Below, in pieces: positions 26,465 to 35,429 of a DNA stretch of 60,604 nucleotides (its first letter is position 1; every line of letters begins with the position of its first letter). The DNA comes from DSWT01 sp035415725 (GTDB taxonomy: Bacteria; Chloroflexota; Anaerolineae; B4-G1; SLSP01): NCBI GenBank assembly GCA_035415725.1, contig DAOOGN010000009.1, positions 1 through 60,604 on the forward strand. The letters are read 5' to 3'. The notes under the pieces are model-generated. The model made no database searches. It worked only from the letters and a program-made list of their open reading frames with translations, and was not told the origin of the DNA. Made by a program: the position numbers and the translations under genes.

Positions 26465-26496
26465 CCTTCCGGGAAGTCGAACGGCTTCCCGGAAGG
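26465..26496. repeat. 12-bp perfect stem-loop between two secreted-protein genes
   Basis: CCTTCCGGGAAG (26465-26476) and CTTCCCGGAAGG (26485-26496) flank an 8-nt loop. It lies after the sialidase stop and just before the ribosome-binding site of the glycosidase gene. The following run is A-rich, so on the minus strand it could terminate transcripts; on the plus strand it is more likely a processing or stability element. Confidence 0.65.
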
Positions 26497-26512
26497 TGAA
26501 AAAAGGTGAGGG

Positions 26513-27700
26513 TTGCGGACGATTCACCGAATCATCATCGTGATCTGGGTGTTTGTGCTGGTATGGGGAGCGGGCGTCTCTGGATGTGGCTCAGAATCAG
26601 GCGCGCCGGCCTCTGCGCCTCCCATGGATCCGCTGTTGCAGCCGTTCCAGGTCACCCCGATCACGCACGCGCCCCTCACGCCGGGTCTTCCGCCGCCTCA
26701 CCCGCGCCGCGAGTTGTCCTTCCGCTACGCCGCGCACACGACTTTCCTCGACGAAATCATCGCGCCGGTCGTCGCCGAGGGCAGCTTCGACACGGTGGTG
26801 CAGGTGTTCCCCTGGCGCGATCTCCACCCCGAACCGGACCGCTACGACTGGGACCCCGCCGATTATATGGTGCGTATGGCCCACGCGCAGCACCTCGATC
26901 TGGTAGTGCGGCTCGATATGCCGCCGGCATGGGCGATTCTGCCGGAGGAATACAGCCACGGCGGTATCCCCTTCGACCTGAACGCCTACGCCGATTTCGT
27001 CGCTGCCGTCGCTGAGCGCTACCGGGGCTACGTGCTCGGCTACATCGTCTGGAATGAGCCGAATCTGGCCGCCGAGTGGTCGCGCTCCGGCGGCGACCTC
27101 AACCAACATTGGGAATCCTTCGACGGCTGGGTGGCCCGGCCAGACGATTACGTCTACGTGCTGTGTATGGCCTACGAGCGCATCCGTGCCGCCGACCCCG
27201 ACGCGCTGGTCGTCGCCGCCGGGATGGCCCCGACCAACGAAATGTCCCCACGGGCCATCGACGACCGGGAGTTCCTGCACGGGATGTACGCCGCCGGCGC
27301 ACAGGATTGCTTCGACGTGCTCAGCGTCCACGACTACGGCTACGGCCTCTCCCCGGAAGCCCCCCGCGAGATGTACGACGGGCTGAACCTGGCGCGCATC
27401 CTCGACGTGCGCGACATTATGTTGAGCTACGGCGACGACAGACCGGTTTGGATCACCGAATTGGGCTATACCATCCAGCCCGGCATGCACCCCTACGTGA
27501 CCGAGGAAGACCAGGCCGCGTACCTCGTCGGCGCTTTGCGGCGCGTGCAGCGGGAATGGCCGTGGGTGGAGATGTTCACCGTGTGGAATCTGTGCTACGG
27601 CTTGCCGCTCGACAGCGAAATGGCCGGCTTCAGTCTGGTCGCGCCCGACCTGACGCCCCGGCTGGCTTATCAGGCATTACAAGAGGAGATGAAACGATGA
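26513..27700 (+). CDS. GH-A clan glycosidase-like lipoprotein
   Basis: This 395-residue predicted lipoprotein (TTG start, lipobox GVSGC near residue 25) has a TIM-barrel glycoside hydrolase domain of clan GH-A, resembling GH39/GH5 enzymes. The acid/base candidate is in IVWNEPN (~E181) and the nucleophile in WITELGY (~E316). WRDLHPEPDRYDWDPADYMV (an F-W-x-x-x-P-x-x-Y-x-W pattern) is typical of this clan. The start is set by the run AAAAAAGGTGAGG just before TTG; a later GTG at 26540 would remove most of the signal. Its last codons overlap the next gene's start (ATGA). It likely hydrolyses extracellular polysaccharide; the substrate is unknown. Confidence 0.82.
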   Translation: MRTIHRIIIVIWVFVLVWGAGVSGCGSESGAPASAPPMDPLLQPFQVTPITHAPLTPGLPPPHPRRELSFRYAAHTTFLDEIIAPVVAEGSFDTVVQVFPWRDLHPEPDRYDWDPADYMVRMAHAQHLDLVVRLDMPPAWAILPEEYSHGGIPFDLNAYADFVAAVAERYRGYVLGYIVWNEPNLAAEWSRSGGDLNQHWESFDGWVARPDDYVYVLCMAYERIRAADPDALVVAAGMAPTNEMSPRAIDDREFLHGMYAAGAQDCFDVLSVHDYGYGLSPEAPREMYDGLNLARILDVRDIMLSYGDDRPVWITELGYTIQPGMHPYVTEEDQAAYLVGALRRVQREWPWVEMFTVWNLCYGLPLDSEMAGFSLVAPDLTPRLAYQALQEEMKR

Positions 27701-29637
27701 AAAGAAGCCGATTCGAGACCATCCGTTTGACCCTATGGCTAGGCATCTTGATCGTATTGGCGTTGGGCGGATGCGGGCCCTCTGTCGATACGTCCACGCC
27801 AACGATGGCGCCCGCTACTGACTCCGTGACCGAGACCGCCCCGGCAGCGACGCTAACCGCAAACCCAACCATTCAACCTCTACGTACCCTCGCGCCTGCA
27901 CTGACTCCCGTTTCAACCATTTTGGCTGCATGTCCCACGCCTATTCTCGAGTCGTCAATCATCCACCGGGATAATGATACGGGATGGCGGCATTATTGGA
28001 ACTCTTCCAGCCAGCAAGTGTCTGTCAAAACTCTCGCCATTGACGGTCCGTGGTTGTGGATCGCTACTACGAAAGGGGTAATCCGGCTCAATCAACACAG
28101 CCTGGAGTACCAACTATTTCCCAGCACCGGCACCTCGCCCGACATAGCGCTAGACCAGGTGCAGACACTGGCAGTGGACGATCAGGACCGGCTATGGGCC
28201 GGAGGTACACATGGCTTGGTGCGCTACACTGATGGCGTGGGATGGAAAGTGATCTATACCAAAGAGCCAGTTACTGAATTCGGCCTTGATAGTGATGGCA
28301 ACCTCTGGTACTTCCAGATGGGCGCGCGCTACTATATGGTGTTTGCCTATCGGTTTCAGGGAGAAGAACCACCTAGCGGCGGTAATTGGGAGCCTGAACA
28401 GATCAAGTCGGACGATCCATATTGTAATTTTTGTTGGTACTGGTCGAGTTCAGATGATTCAAATCTAGATATGTTCGACTGGCGTTTCCTTGTAAATGGA
28501 GAAACTGAGCCAAACAAAAAAGGCAAAATAGATGCAAATGGCAACAAGTGGTCCTGGCAATATATAGCTGGCGAGGCGGGGCAGGCTATCTATCACAACG
28601 ATCAGGCCGTACAAAGAGCCTACAGCGTCGTGCTCGCTCGGATTGGCATTTGGACTGGAGATAGCAGTGGATTGTTCTACCACAATGGACAAACGCTAAA
28701 AAGATACCGCTTTGCTGCCGACAAGGCTATGATTAACTATCCGCGTGTTTATGATCTCGCTTTCACCGCCGATGGAAGCGGCTGGGCCACCACTTCCGAG
28801 GGGCTTTTTCGCTTTAGTGAAGAGACGGAGGAGTGGGAGATGATCACAAAAGCGAGTGTGCCCATGCCTTTCGAAGATAAGCATGTTGGTCTGGTCGCGT
28901 CCGGCCAGCAGAGTATCCCATGGGTATATACCCCGCTCTATCTGCTGCATTTCAACGGTGAGTCATGGGAACAGTTGTCCATCCCAAGCAATATTTCCGG
29001 GTGTTGGGGGCATAGAAGAGCTGTGTTTGGATATCAGGGCGATTTCTGGCTAAACTGCGGTCCGTGGCGACGCTTCGATGGTCAAACCTGGGGGTACATC
29101 GAGCCACCCTGGTGGATTAATCAACCAGCTACAGATCACAATGGAAAACTCTACGCTATAGCTGACAACGGGGCCATCCTGGTTTATGATGGGACGGATT
29201 GGCAACAATTGTCTGATTGCACAGAATGTCGTAAGCCTGGCTCAAGCCCGAGCAATACGGTTGCTGTTGATGCAACCGGCAGGGTGTGGGGAGCATTCGA
29301 GCACGTTACCTATACCGATCCGTATCGCCCCCCCTGGCTTAACTACAATTCTAGCATCTGGCGTTATTCCACGGAACAAGGATGGTGCAAAATCCTGAGG
29401 CTGGACCCTGTCCCTTACGTGCGTTCTCTCTTGATCGATGCCTACGGCGATTTGTGGGTCCTACTTAGTTCTGATGAAGTCCTTCGCTGTAATCAGGAAA
29501 ACTGTGAGGCGTGGCGTTTCGGCGATGACCAGCCGTTTGACGCTCCCATCACCGCTATGGCCATGGATTCCCAAGGCCGCATCTGGATCGGCGGGTATGG
29601 ACTGCTCAGCGTCTACGATCCGGCGGCGGAGCGGTGA
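27697..29637 (+). CDS. propeller-repeat lipoprotein
   Basis: This 646-residue lipoprotein (lipobox ALGGC near residue 26) has a Thr/Pro-rich linker to about residue 85. A beta-propeller follows, built from repeats of the two-component-regulator-propeller kind: DDQDRLWAGGTHGLVRY, DGSGWATTSEGLFRF, ATGRVWGAF and QGRIWIGGYGLLSVY. No enzymatic or kinase domain follows. ATG 27697 overlaps the previous stop (ATGA), so it is coupled to the glycosidase gene. Much of 28000-29500 is AT-richer than its neighbours (24/60 and 25/60 G+C in 28441-28560), suggesting a different origin. It probably acts as an extracellular binding or scaffold protein. Confidence 0.78.
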   Translation: MKRSRFETIRLTLWLGILIVLALGGCGPSVDTSTPTMAPATDSVTETAPAATLTANPTIQPLRTLAPALTPVSTILAACPTPILESSIIHRDNDTGWRHYWNSSSQQVSVKTLAIDGPWLWIATTKGVIRLNQHSLEYQLFPSTGTSPDIALDQVQTLAVDDQDRLWAGGTHGLVRYTDGVGWKVIYTKEPVTEFGLDSDGNLWYFQMGARYYMVFAYRFQGEEPPSGGNWEPEQIKSDDPYCNFCWYWSSSDDSNLDMFDWRFLVNGETEPNKKGKIDANGNKWSWQYIAGEAGQAIYHNDQAVQRAYSVVLARIGIWTGDSSGLFYHNGQTLKRYRFAADKAMINYPRVYDLAFTADGSGWATTSEGLFRFSEETEEWEMITKASVPMPFEDKHVGLVASGQQSIPWVYTPLYLLHFNGESWEQLSIPSNISGCWGHRRAVFGYQGDFWLNCGPWRRFDGQTWGYIEPPWWINQPATDHNGKLYAIADNGAILVYDGTDWQQLSDCTECRKPGSSPSNTVAVDATGRVWGAFEHVTYTDPYRPPWLNYNSSIWRYSTEQGWCKILRLDPVPYVRSLLIDAYGDLWVLLSSDEVLRCNQENCEAWRFGDDQPFDAPITAMAMDSQGRIWIGGYGLLSVYDPAAER

Positions 29638-29647
29638 CGTCGCAGCC

Positions 29648-30961
29648 TCACAACAGCCCCAACCACCCCGCCACCGCGTCGCCTGCGCCGGCCATGTTCA
29701 ACGCGATGGGCAACAGGAGCACGCCCATCGCGTTCATGCGGCGCGATCCCCATAGCACGGGGATGAGACCGATGCCGGTGGCGACGGCGCACACCGCCAA
29801 CCCGCCCCATCCCGTCATTGTGAACACCACGATGAGCAAAATCCCTAGCGTGATAAAACTGATGACGCGGTAACTCACGCGCGCCGTCAAGGCGATGACC
29901 ACCCGCGTCAATCCGAGCGAGAGGAAGAACGCGAGAACACCCGCCGCCAATACCGCTGCCGTCGCCCAGTAGTAGCGTTCGGGGGTGTAGGCGCTATACT
30001 GCGTGCTTACCATCCACGCCATCCCCCCGCGCGTGAGGTGCAGCCCCGGCACGAAGAAGAGGAGGAAGCCGCCCACGTAGTAGACTACCTTCGACGCCCC
30101 TTGTGAGATGACGAAGGCGCGATCGTCATGCTGCGCCGTTGCATGCCCGGCCAGGAATCCACCGATGCCACCGGTGATCACGGGGAAGAAGGCGGCGAAC
30201 ATCCCGCCGAGCACGCCCGCCGCCGTCCCCTGGAAGATCGCGCCGAACGGCGCATCCACGGTGCGGGCGATGTGCTGCTGCGGCAGTTCGATGCGTGCGA
30301 TGAGGTTCTGGAGCACCCACGGCACGGCGAAGAGGCCCACAAACGCCGGCAGCAGGTTTTGGTAGGCCACTTCGGTTGGCACCACCGAGCGATACATCAT
30401 CACGAAGCCGAGCAGGCCGGAGAGCAGGAACGTCGCCAGCCCCGCCGTGAGCGATTTCCAGCCGTCCCACCAGCGTTTCCAGCCGGCAGGGGCGCGGTCC
30501 GTGCCTTTGGGCCACTCGGAGAGCAGCATGTAGGCGATGATGGTCCACAGAATCCACGCCATATGCGGTTGCAGAATTTCACGGATCGGCGGCAGGAGGC
30601 GCGAGGCAACCGGCGTCAGCAGCGCCAGGACCGCCAGTCCGCCCAGGCCGCCGATGCCGGTGAGGACCACGGCTTCGTAGCCGCGCTGTTGGAGCAAGTA
30701 TTTCTGCCCCGGCAGGACGACGAAGACGGTGCTGTCGTCAGGGGCGGAGAGGAAGATGCTGGAAATCGTGTTCAGCATCGCGTAGCCGGTGATGAGACCG
30801 AGGAACAGAAAGGTCATCTGCTCCGGGTTCATCCACGCGGAGAGCGTCCCACTGGCGAGTAGGATGAAGCCCGCCACGTTGTAGATATGCAGCGCCGGCA
30901 CCAGCGCCAACAGCGACGCCAGCAATGTTCCTGCGAGGGTCCAGAGTATCAGTTCGAGCAT
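29648..30961 (-). CDS. TctA-like membrane permease
   Basis: This 437-residue polytopic membrane protein has about ten to twelve helices and matches the TctA/DUF112 fold (the COG1784-like short branch): an N-terminal LVPALHIYNVAG segment, SAPDDSTVFVVLPG after the second helix pair, and GGIGGFLAGHATAQHD in the second half. The fold has two inverted repeats, and the P-x-x-H/N segment recurs. TctA proteins transport tricarboxylates with a binding protein, TctC, and a small subunit, TctB; neither is present here. The gene is convergent with the propeller lipoprotein (10 bp apart). Substrate unknown. Confidence 0.75.
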   Translation of the reverse strand: MLELILWTLAGTLLASLLALVPALHIYNVAGFILLASGTLSAWMNPEQMTFLFLGLITGYAMLNTISSIFLSAPDDSTVFVVLPGQKYLLQQRGYEAVVLTGIGGLGGLAVLALLTPVASRLLPPIREILQPHMAWILWTIIAYMLLSEWPKGTDRAPAGWKRWWDGWKSLTAGLATFLLSGLLGFVMMYRSVVPTEVAYQNLLPAFVGLFAVPWVLQNLIARIELPQQHIARTVDAPFGAIFQGTAAGVLGGMFAAFFPVITGGIGGFLAGHATAQHDDRAFVISQGASKVVYYVGGFLLFFVPGLHLTRGGMAWMVSTQYSAYTPERYYWATAAVLAAGVLAFFLSLGLTRVVIALTARVSYRVISFITLGILLIVVFTMTGWGGLAVCAVATGIGLIPVLWGSRRMNAMGVLLLPIALNMAGAGDAVAGWLGLL

Positions 30962-30962
30962 A

Positions 30963-31030
30963 GCGCATCAGTGAATGAATCAGCGAATGAATGAATCAGC
31001 GAATGGGCGAATGGCAAATCGGCGAATGGC
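30963..31030. repeat. GAATCAGC/GAATG minisatellite between genes
   Basis: Tandem GAATCAGC, GAATG and GGCGAATGG units match the first half of the repeat blocks inside the ASCH and methyltransferase genes. Here the block occupies the gap between two minus-strand genes. Confidence 0.85.
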
Positions 31031-31037
31031 TTACTTC

Positions 31038-32459
31038 TCATTTCTCATTCCCTCCTACCCGCCAATCCAACGTGGAGCGGGGAACAATTTCCAGCTCACC
31101 CCGGTATTCCTGGATGACGCCGCTGACTTCGACTTGCATTCCGGCGGTCGGCGGAGGGTCAAGGCTGGTTAAGATGTTGGTCCACAGCAGAACGGTGATG
31201 ACGCCACTGCCATCGTCGAGCGGCGCCTTCGCGCCCGCGGAAAAGCCTTCCGGCGCGCCGAGAACGCCGCGCAAGCGCACAACACGCCCGGCATCGAACG
31301 TCCGCAGATCGCCCACGGCCACCCAGGGGATTTCCGGGGCCGGCGTGACGATGGTGATGTCGGCCACATCCTGCGGGACGATTTGCAGTTCCTCTGCATA
31401 AACGTCGATTTCCCCTTCGACCACGACCTCCGCGCCTACGTCGAGTGCGAGCGGGTTTTCGAGCGCCGTGTAAACGTCGTTCCACAGCACTAGCACTATC
31501 TGCGCCGTGCCATCGTCGAGCGTCGCTTTCATCCCCCCGTTGAAGCCCTCCATCGCCACGACGCGCCCTTGGAGGCGCAGCCAGCTTCCGGCGGCGTCGG
31601 GCGTAACCGCGCTCAACGTGGTCACAGGGACGGCAGCAGTTTCCGGCGGGGCAGCGGAAAGCACGATGTCCGCTACCGTCGCCGGGACGATTTGCGGCGT
31701 ATCCTTGTAGAGACTTACCGCCCCGACCACGTCAATCCCCTGTCCTTCGACGATCTCCGGCAACGCGCCGGTGAGCGCTACCGTCGTCCCGTCCACGGCG
31801 ACGATCACCTCACCGGAGTCGTCGCGCACGGTGATGAGCGTCATCCCGGCGTAGGGCACGCGCACCCCGCGCACTTCGCCCACGATGCGCACGCGCTGCC
31901 CGGCATCCAGAGGCGTGAGCGTGCCCGCTTTTACCGTCACCGGCTCCGGACGATGCAATTCGAGATGCTCCGCTACGTTCAGCGTCATCGCCACGTAGTC
32001 TTCGCGGATGCGCAAGGTGCCGGCGACGGTCACATCATCGCCCAGCGCGGGGACCATCCCCGACGCCAGAAGCGCCTCCGTCACGTCGCGGTACGATGTG
32101 ACATGGACCTCGCCGGTGCCGTCGTCGAGCCAAAACGCCAGGTAGCCGCTCGTCGGGTCGTAAGTGACGCTACGTGAGACATGCCCGGCGATGCGCACGT
32201 AGGCCATGTTCATCGTCCCCAGCGCATCGGCGGCGGAGACGGTGGGGATGTCCATGCGACGCGCCAGCCACCACAGCGCGAGCAATCCCACCGTCGCTAA
32301 CAAAATCGCCGCGAGCTTGACGGCGCGCACGGGAAGACGACCGCTGAGTTGCGCGCCACAGTAAGGACACGTGGCATAAGGCCCCACAAAACGTCCGCAA
32401 CTCGGACAATGCGCACTCGAAGGCGCCGTTGCTGTTATGTGTTTATCTTCTTCAGACAT
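31038..32459 (-). CDS. membrane-anchored zinc-ribbon protein with tandem OB-fold domains
   Basis: In this 473-residue protein, an N-terminal zinc ribbon (C18/C21 and C31/C34, HCPSCG and TCPYCG) is followed by one transmembrane helix (about residues 46-65). At least four consecutive OB-fold-like repeats come next, each with a strand pattern such as VRIAGHV, VRIVGEV, LRLQGRV, VRLRGVL ending in DDGTGEV or DDGSGVI. The repeats resemble the nucleic-acid-binding OB fold, but the topology may place them outside the membrane, where ligands would differ. Start ATG 32459 (MSEEDKH) is preferred over the longer frame because AAAGAGG lies upstream. Function is unknown. Confidence 0.75.
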   Translation of the reverse strand: MSEEDKHITATAPSSAHCPSCGRFVGPYATCPYCGAQLSGRLPVRAVKLAAILLATVGLLALWWLARRMDIPTVSAADALGTMNMAYVRIAGHVSRSVTYDPTSGYLAFWLDDGTGEVHVTSYRDVTEALLASGMVPALGDDVTVAGTLRIREDYVAMTLNVAEHLELHRPEPVTVKAGTLTPLDAGQRVRIVGEVRGVRVPYAGMTLITVRDDSGEVIVAVDGTTVALTGALPEIVEGQGIDVVGAVSLYKDTPQIVPATVADIVLSAAPPETAAVPVTTLSAVTPDAAGSWLRLQGRVVAMEGFNGGMKATLDDGTAQIVLVLWNDVYTALENPLALDVGAEVVVEGEIDVYAEELQIVPQDVADITIVTPAPEIPWVAVGDLRTFDAGRVVRLRGVLGAPEGFSAGAKAPLDDGSGVITVLLWTNILTSLDPPPTAGMQVEVSGVIQEYRGELEIVPRSTLDWRVGGNEK

Positions 32460-32535
32460 ATATTGCCTCTTTAGTATGGAGTACGGAGTATGGGAGTGGC
32501 AAGAACTAAACATTTTCTCCGGCCTTCCACTCTTT

Positions 32536-32575
32536 ACTCTTCACTACTTTACTCTTCACTACTTTACTCTTCCAC
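32536..32575. repeat. 15-bp tandem repeat
   Basis: ACTCTTCACTACTTT occurs twice in full (32536-32550, 32551-32565) and once in part. It overlaps the 3' end of the double-GNAT gene. It is a short local tandem array with no coding role of its own. Confidence 0.7.
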
Positions 32576-33436
32576 CTTCCACACCAATTCGTGCTGGCGC
32601 TGCCAGGTGCGGTAGTGGAAGCCGGTGAAGGCAGGGAGCAAGGGATCATCGGTGGGCAGGTTGATGATGTAGCCTCCCAGATCGGGACGGGCGCTGTGCA
32701 TTGCCGTCAACAATGTCTGCGCTACCGACAGCCGCTGAGGATGTCCGGGGTCAACACCGATATCCATCACCACGTGGTTGCCGTGTTGCAGGTGATAGAG
32801 CACGTAGCCGACCAGCCGGGCGCCGTCCCAAAATCCCAGCGCGCGGAAATCCCCCTGACGATGTTGCAATGACGCCAGTTGCCGCTGCCAGGGTGAGCGC
32901 ACTTCATGAAATGCTGCATAAGACGCCAGGGCAACGCCGGAGGGAATCGGGGCGACGCCGGGAGGCAAGGGGGCCGGATCGAAAGTCCCGGGTCCGAGGG
33001 TGAGTACCAACAAATCACGTTCCCAGACGAAGCCCAACTGCTGATATAAGGCCAGGCCGGCTTCATTCTGCGCCAAAACTTCGAGCTGCAGGGTCTGAAG
33101 TCCTGTGGCCTGAGCTGTTGCCTGAAGGCGCTTTATCAGCCGCTGCGCAATTCCATGCCGCCGCCAGGGTGCGATAACACCCACGCCACTGACCCAGCCG
33201 GCATTGTCCCGGATCGAGAGCAGTGCAATCCCCACCGGCATGTCGTCGATCACAGCGACAACCGATTTGCACAGGTTCATATCCTCAGTATAGCACATCT
33301 GCTCAAATTGCTCCTCGTTCATCCAGACGGGGAGGTAGTAATGGGCGTATGCCTGGTTGAGCAAAATCACCAGGCGGTCATGAGATAATTCTGCAGCCGG
33401 GATCACATGGATCGAGAGTGCGGTAGTTTTGTCCAT
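32564..33436 (-). CDS. double-GNAT acetyltransferase
   Basis: This 290-residue cytoplasmic protein has two GNAT-like halves. The first holds a complete acetyl-CoA site (VSGVGVIAPWRRHGIAQ, then LIKRLQATA) and LEVLAQNEAGLALYQQLGF. The second half (about 165-290) is more divergent, with DIGVDPGHPQRLSVAQTLL. The final strand FHYRTWQRQHELVWKVEE is encoded across a tandem repeat. ATG 33436 has only a weak purine-rich Shine-Dalgarno. The substrate is unknown; similar double-domain proteins include mycothiol-synthase-like and aminoglycoside-type enzymes, but I cannot assign either. Confidence 0.8.
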   Translation of the reverse strand: MDKTTALSIHVIPAAELSHDRLVILLNQAYAHYYLPVWMNEEQFEQMCYTEDMNLCKSVVAVIDDMPVGIALLSIRDNAGWVSGVGVIAPWRRHGIAQRLIKRLQATAQATGLQTLQLEVLAQNEAGLALYQQLGFVWERDLLVLTLGPGTFDPAPLPPGVAPIPSGVALASYAAFHEVRSPWQRQLASLQHRQGDFRALGFWDGARLVGYVLYHLQHGNHVVMDIGVDPGHPQRLSVAQTLLTAMHSARPDLGGYIINLPTDDPLLPAFTGFHYRTWQRQHELVWKVEE

Positions 33437-33560
33437 ACTTTGCCAGACATTCCAGAGAAATGCTGTATCTATTCAGGCTAGTAAACCCGGCGAAGCGACT
33501 TATTCCCCCGAGTAGGTTTGGCGCTGATTTTGGTATGCCGGGCGCTTTTGGATGGCGAGC

Positions 33561-33789
33561 CAGGCGTGTTTCTATCAGCCCGTTCCCCCTGCCCCCCTTC
33601 CCTGGGGCAGGGGGTGTGGCAGGCGGCTTCGCCGCCTGCCACACCCCCGCTTTTTTGCCCCCTTCTCCTCCGCTTGCGGGGGAGAAGGGGGTTGGGGGAT
33701 GAGAGAGTCATCGCCGATGGCCGAAGTGTCACCCCATGGTGCACCATCCTTAAAGTCCTGTTCGTAACCTGGCAAGGGCGGCTGAATAG
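33561..33789 (-). repeat. composite hairpin repeat, copy B (inverted)
   Basis: Read on the minus strand it starts CTATTCAGCC (33789) and ends ACACGCCTG (33561), like copy A at 22005. It has a CCCCCTTCTCC/GGAGAAGGGGG stem (33658-33691), an 18-bp stem with a 3-nt loop (33610-33627 with 33631-33648) and a CCCCCTGCCCC/GGGGCAGGGGG stem (33585-33614). The 388-bp gap between the GNAT and FGGY genes is largely this element. Confidence 0.8.
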
Positions 33790-33824
33790 TTACATTGAAA
33801 GTCAGGAAATCCGTCGACGAATTT

Positions 33825-35375
33825 TCATGCCGTCAGGTGGCTGATATAAGGTTGCAGGACCGGGAAGAGATGCCGATAGACTTCCTCGTACAGCCGGGAG
33901 TAAATTCCATGGCGCGCTGCGTCGGGCATAAACGGCTCCGACGCGCGGCGCGTCATGGCCTCTGCCGCCGCGTGCACAGTGGGGAATAGCCCCACCCCGG
34001 TCGCCGCCAGGATGCCTGCGCCAAGCGCGGTCGCTTCCGTTACGGCGGCCCGGTAGACGGGTTTACCGGTCACATCAGCGATGATTCGAAGCCAACGAGT
34101 GCTCTGAGCACCGCCACCCAGCGCCACGTAGCTCTCCACAGGTTGCCCGAGCGCCGCCTCTACGCCCTCGGTGGCCAGACGCTGCTCAAAGGCAATCCCC
34201 TCAAGGATGGCGCGGTAAAGATGCGCTCGCGTGTGCACGCCGCGCCACCCTACAACAATCCCGCTCGCGGCAGCATCCCAATACGGATTCAATACCGAAT
34301 TCCAGTAAGGGACGAGCATCAGTCCCTCCGCGCCGGGTGGAATGTCAGCTATCGCTTCATCGTACAACATTTCGACGGTGGGGACGGGAGATGGTTCGAG
34401 CGTACCGCTGCTCGATTCGCCGGCTGGCGCATTCATCTCTCCACCCATCTTCTCCACAAACCACGCAATGGTGTACGCCCCGCCGAGGAGCACCGTTTCC
34501 AGACTGTAGCTGCCGGGGACAGCACCGCTCAGCGTGCGAAAGGCACGGTCGGTCACGTAGACGTCCGTGAACGTCCCGGAGACAACGGACGTCCCCAGGT
34601 TGAGGTACGCTTGACCCGGTTGCATGATGCCCACGCCCAGTCCACCCGCCTGTCCATCGCCAACGCCCGCCACAACCGGCAGACCCACGGGCAAGCCGGT
34701 GAGCGCGGCAGCTTCCGGCGTCACCTGTCCCACCACCGCGCCGGGGGGATAAGTCTCCGGCATTTGTTGCGGTCGAACGCCGAGGTAGGCCAGCAGGTCC
34801 ACATCCCACCCGTGAGTGCGCATATCGAACAGACCGGTAGGATCGACGCAGCCCCATCCGGTTCGATAATGTCCGGTCATCTCATCAATGAGGAACGCGG
34901 CGACGTCAAGGTATTTCGCCGTGTGCGCGAAAACGTCAGGCTCGTACTTGTGGAGCCAGGCTATCTTGCCCAGCATGAGGTTGACGGAGAGCGGCTTACC
35001 GGTTTCCCGGTGAATGCGTTCTGCACCATACTCCCGGTCGATGGAGGGCAGCAAGTCACGAGCGCGTTCGTCCATCCACACCAGGGCCGGACGCAGTGGC
35101 GCTCCTGTTTCATCCACGGGCACGAATGTCTCACGCTGCGGCGCGATGCACAGCGCGGCGATGCAGGAAGCATCCACGTGGGCAACCGCCGCGCGAATCG
35201 CCTGTACGCACGCCTCCCACCATGCTTCGGCGGGCTGCTCGTGCCAGCCCGGATGCGGCATCCACAACGGCACCATGGCGCGTCCCACGGCGAGCGCGAT
35301 GCCGCGTGTATCCCACACCATTGCTTTGCACGCGGTGGTACTGCTGTCAATGCCCAGGATCAGATCGTGAGTCAC
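33825..35375 (-). CDS. FGGY family carbohydrate kinase, xylulokinase-like
   Basis: This 516-residue cytoplasmic sugar kinase begins with the phosphate-binding GIDSSTTACKAMVWD. It contains PALVWMDERA, GVGDGQAGGLGVG, NLGTSVVSG and a C-terminal ALGGGAQSTRWLRIIADV, all FGGY landmarks. The pattern is closest to xylulokinase or a related ketose kinase. The gene lies 54 bp downstream of the GH127 arabinofuranosidase on the same strand, so it probably phosphorylates a sugar released by that pathway. A separate ribulokinase gene in the divergent operon suggests that the two kinases handle different pentoses. The substrate is inferred only. Confidence 0.85.
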   Translation of the reverse strand: MTHDLILGIDSSTTACKAMVWDTRGIALAVGRAMVPLWMPHPGWHEQPAEAWWEACVQAIRAAVAHVDASCIAALCIAPQRETFVPVDETGAPLRPALVWMDERARDLLPSIDREYGAERIHRETGKPLSVNLMLGKIAWLHKYEPDVFAHTAKYLDVAAFLIDEMTGHYRTGWGCVDPTGLFDMRTHGWDVDLLAYLGVRPQQMPETYPPGAVVGQVTPEAAALTGLPVGLPVVAGVGDGQAGGLGVGIMQPGQAYLNLGTSVVSGTFTDVYVTDRAFRTLSGAVPGSYSLETVLLGGAYTIAWFVEKMGGEMNAPAGESSSGTLEPSPVPTVEMLYDEAIADIPPGAEGLMLVPYWNSVLNPYWDAAASGIVVGWRGVHTRAHLYRAILEGIAFEQRLATEGVEAALGQPVESYVALGGGAQSTRWLRIIADVTGKPVYRAAVTEATALGAGILAATGVGLFPTVHAAAEAMTRRASEPFMPDAARHGIYSRLYEEVYRHLFPVLQPYISHLTA

Positions 35376-35429
35376 AGCAACGCCTCAAAACGCCTCAAAA
35401 GGATTGCTCCCTGTACCAGAGGATGGGCG

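Noticed and set aside
27076..27696. Upstream extension of the propeller lipoprotein frame
   Set aside because: The extension overlaps the glycosidase in another frame; ATG 27697 is followed directly by a lipoprotein signal peptide.
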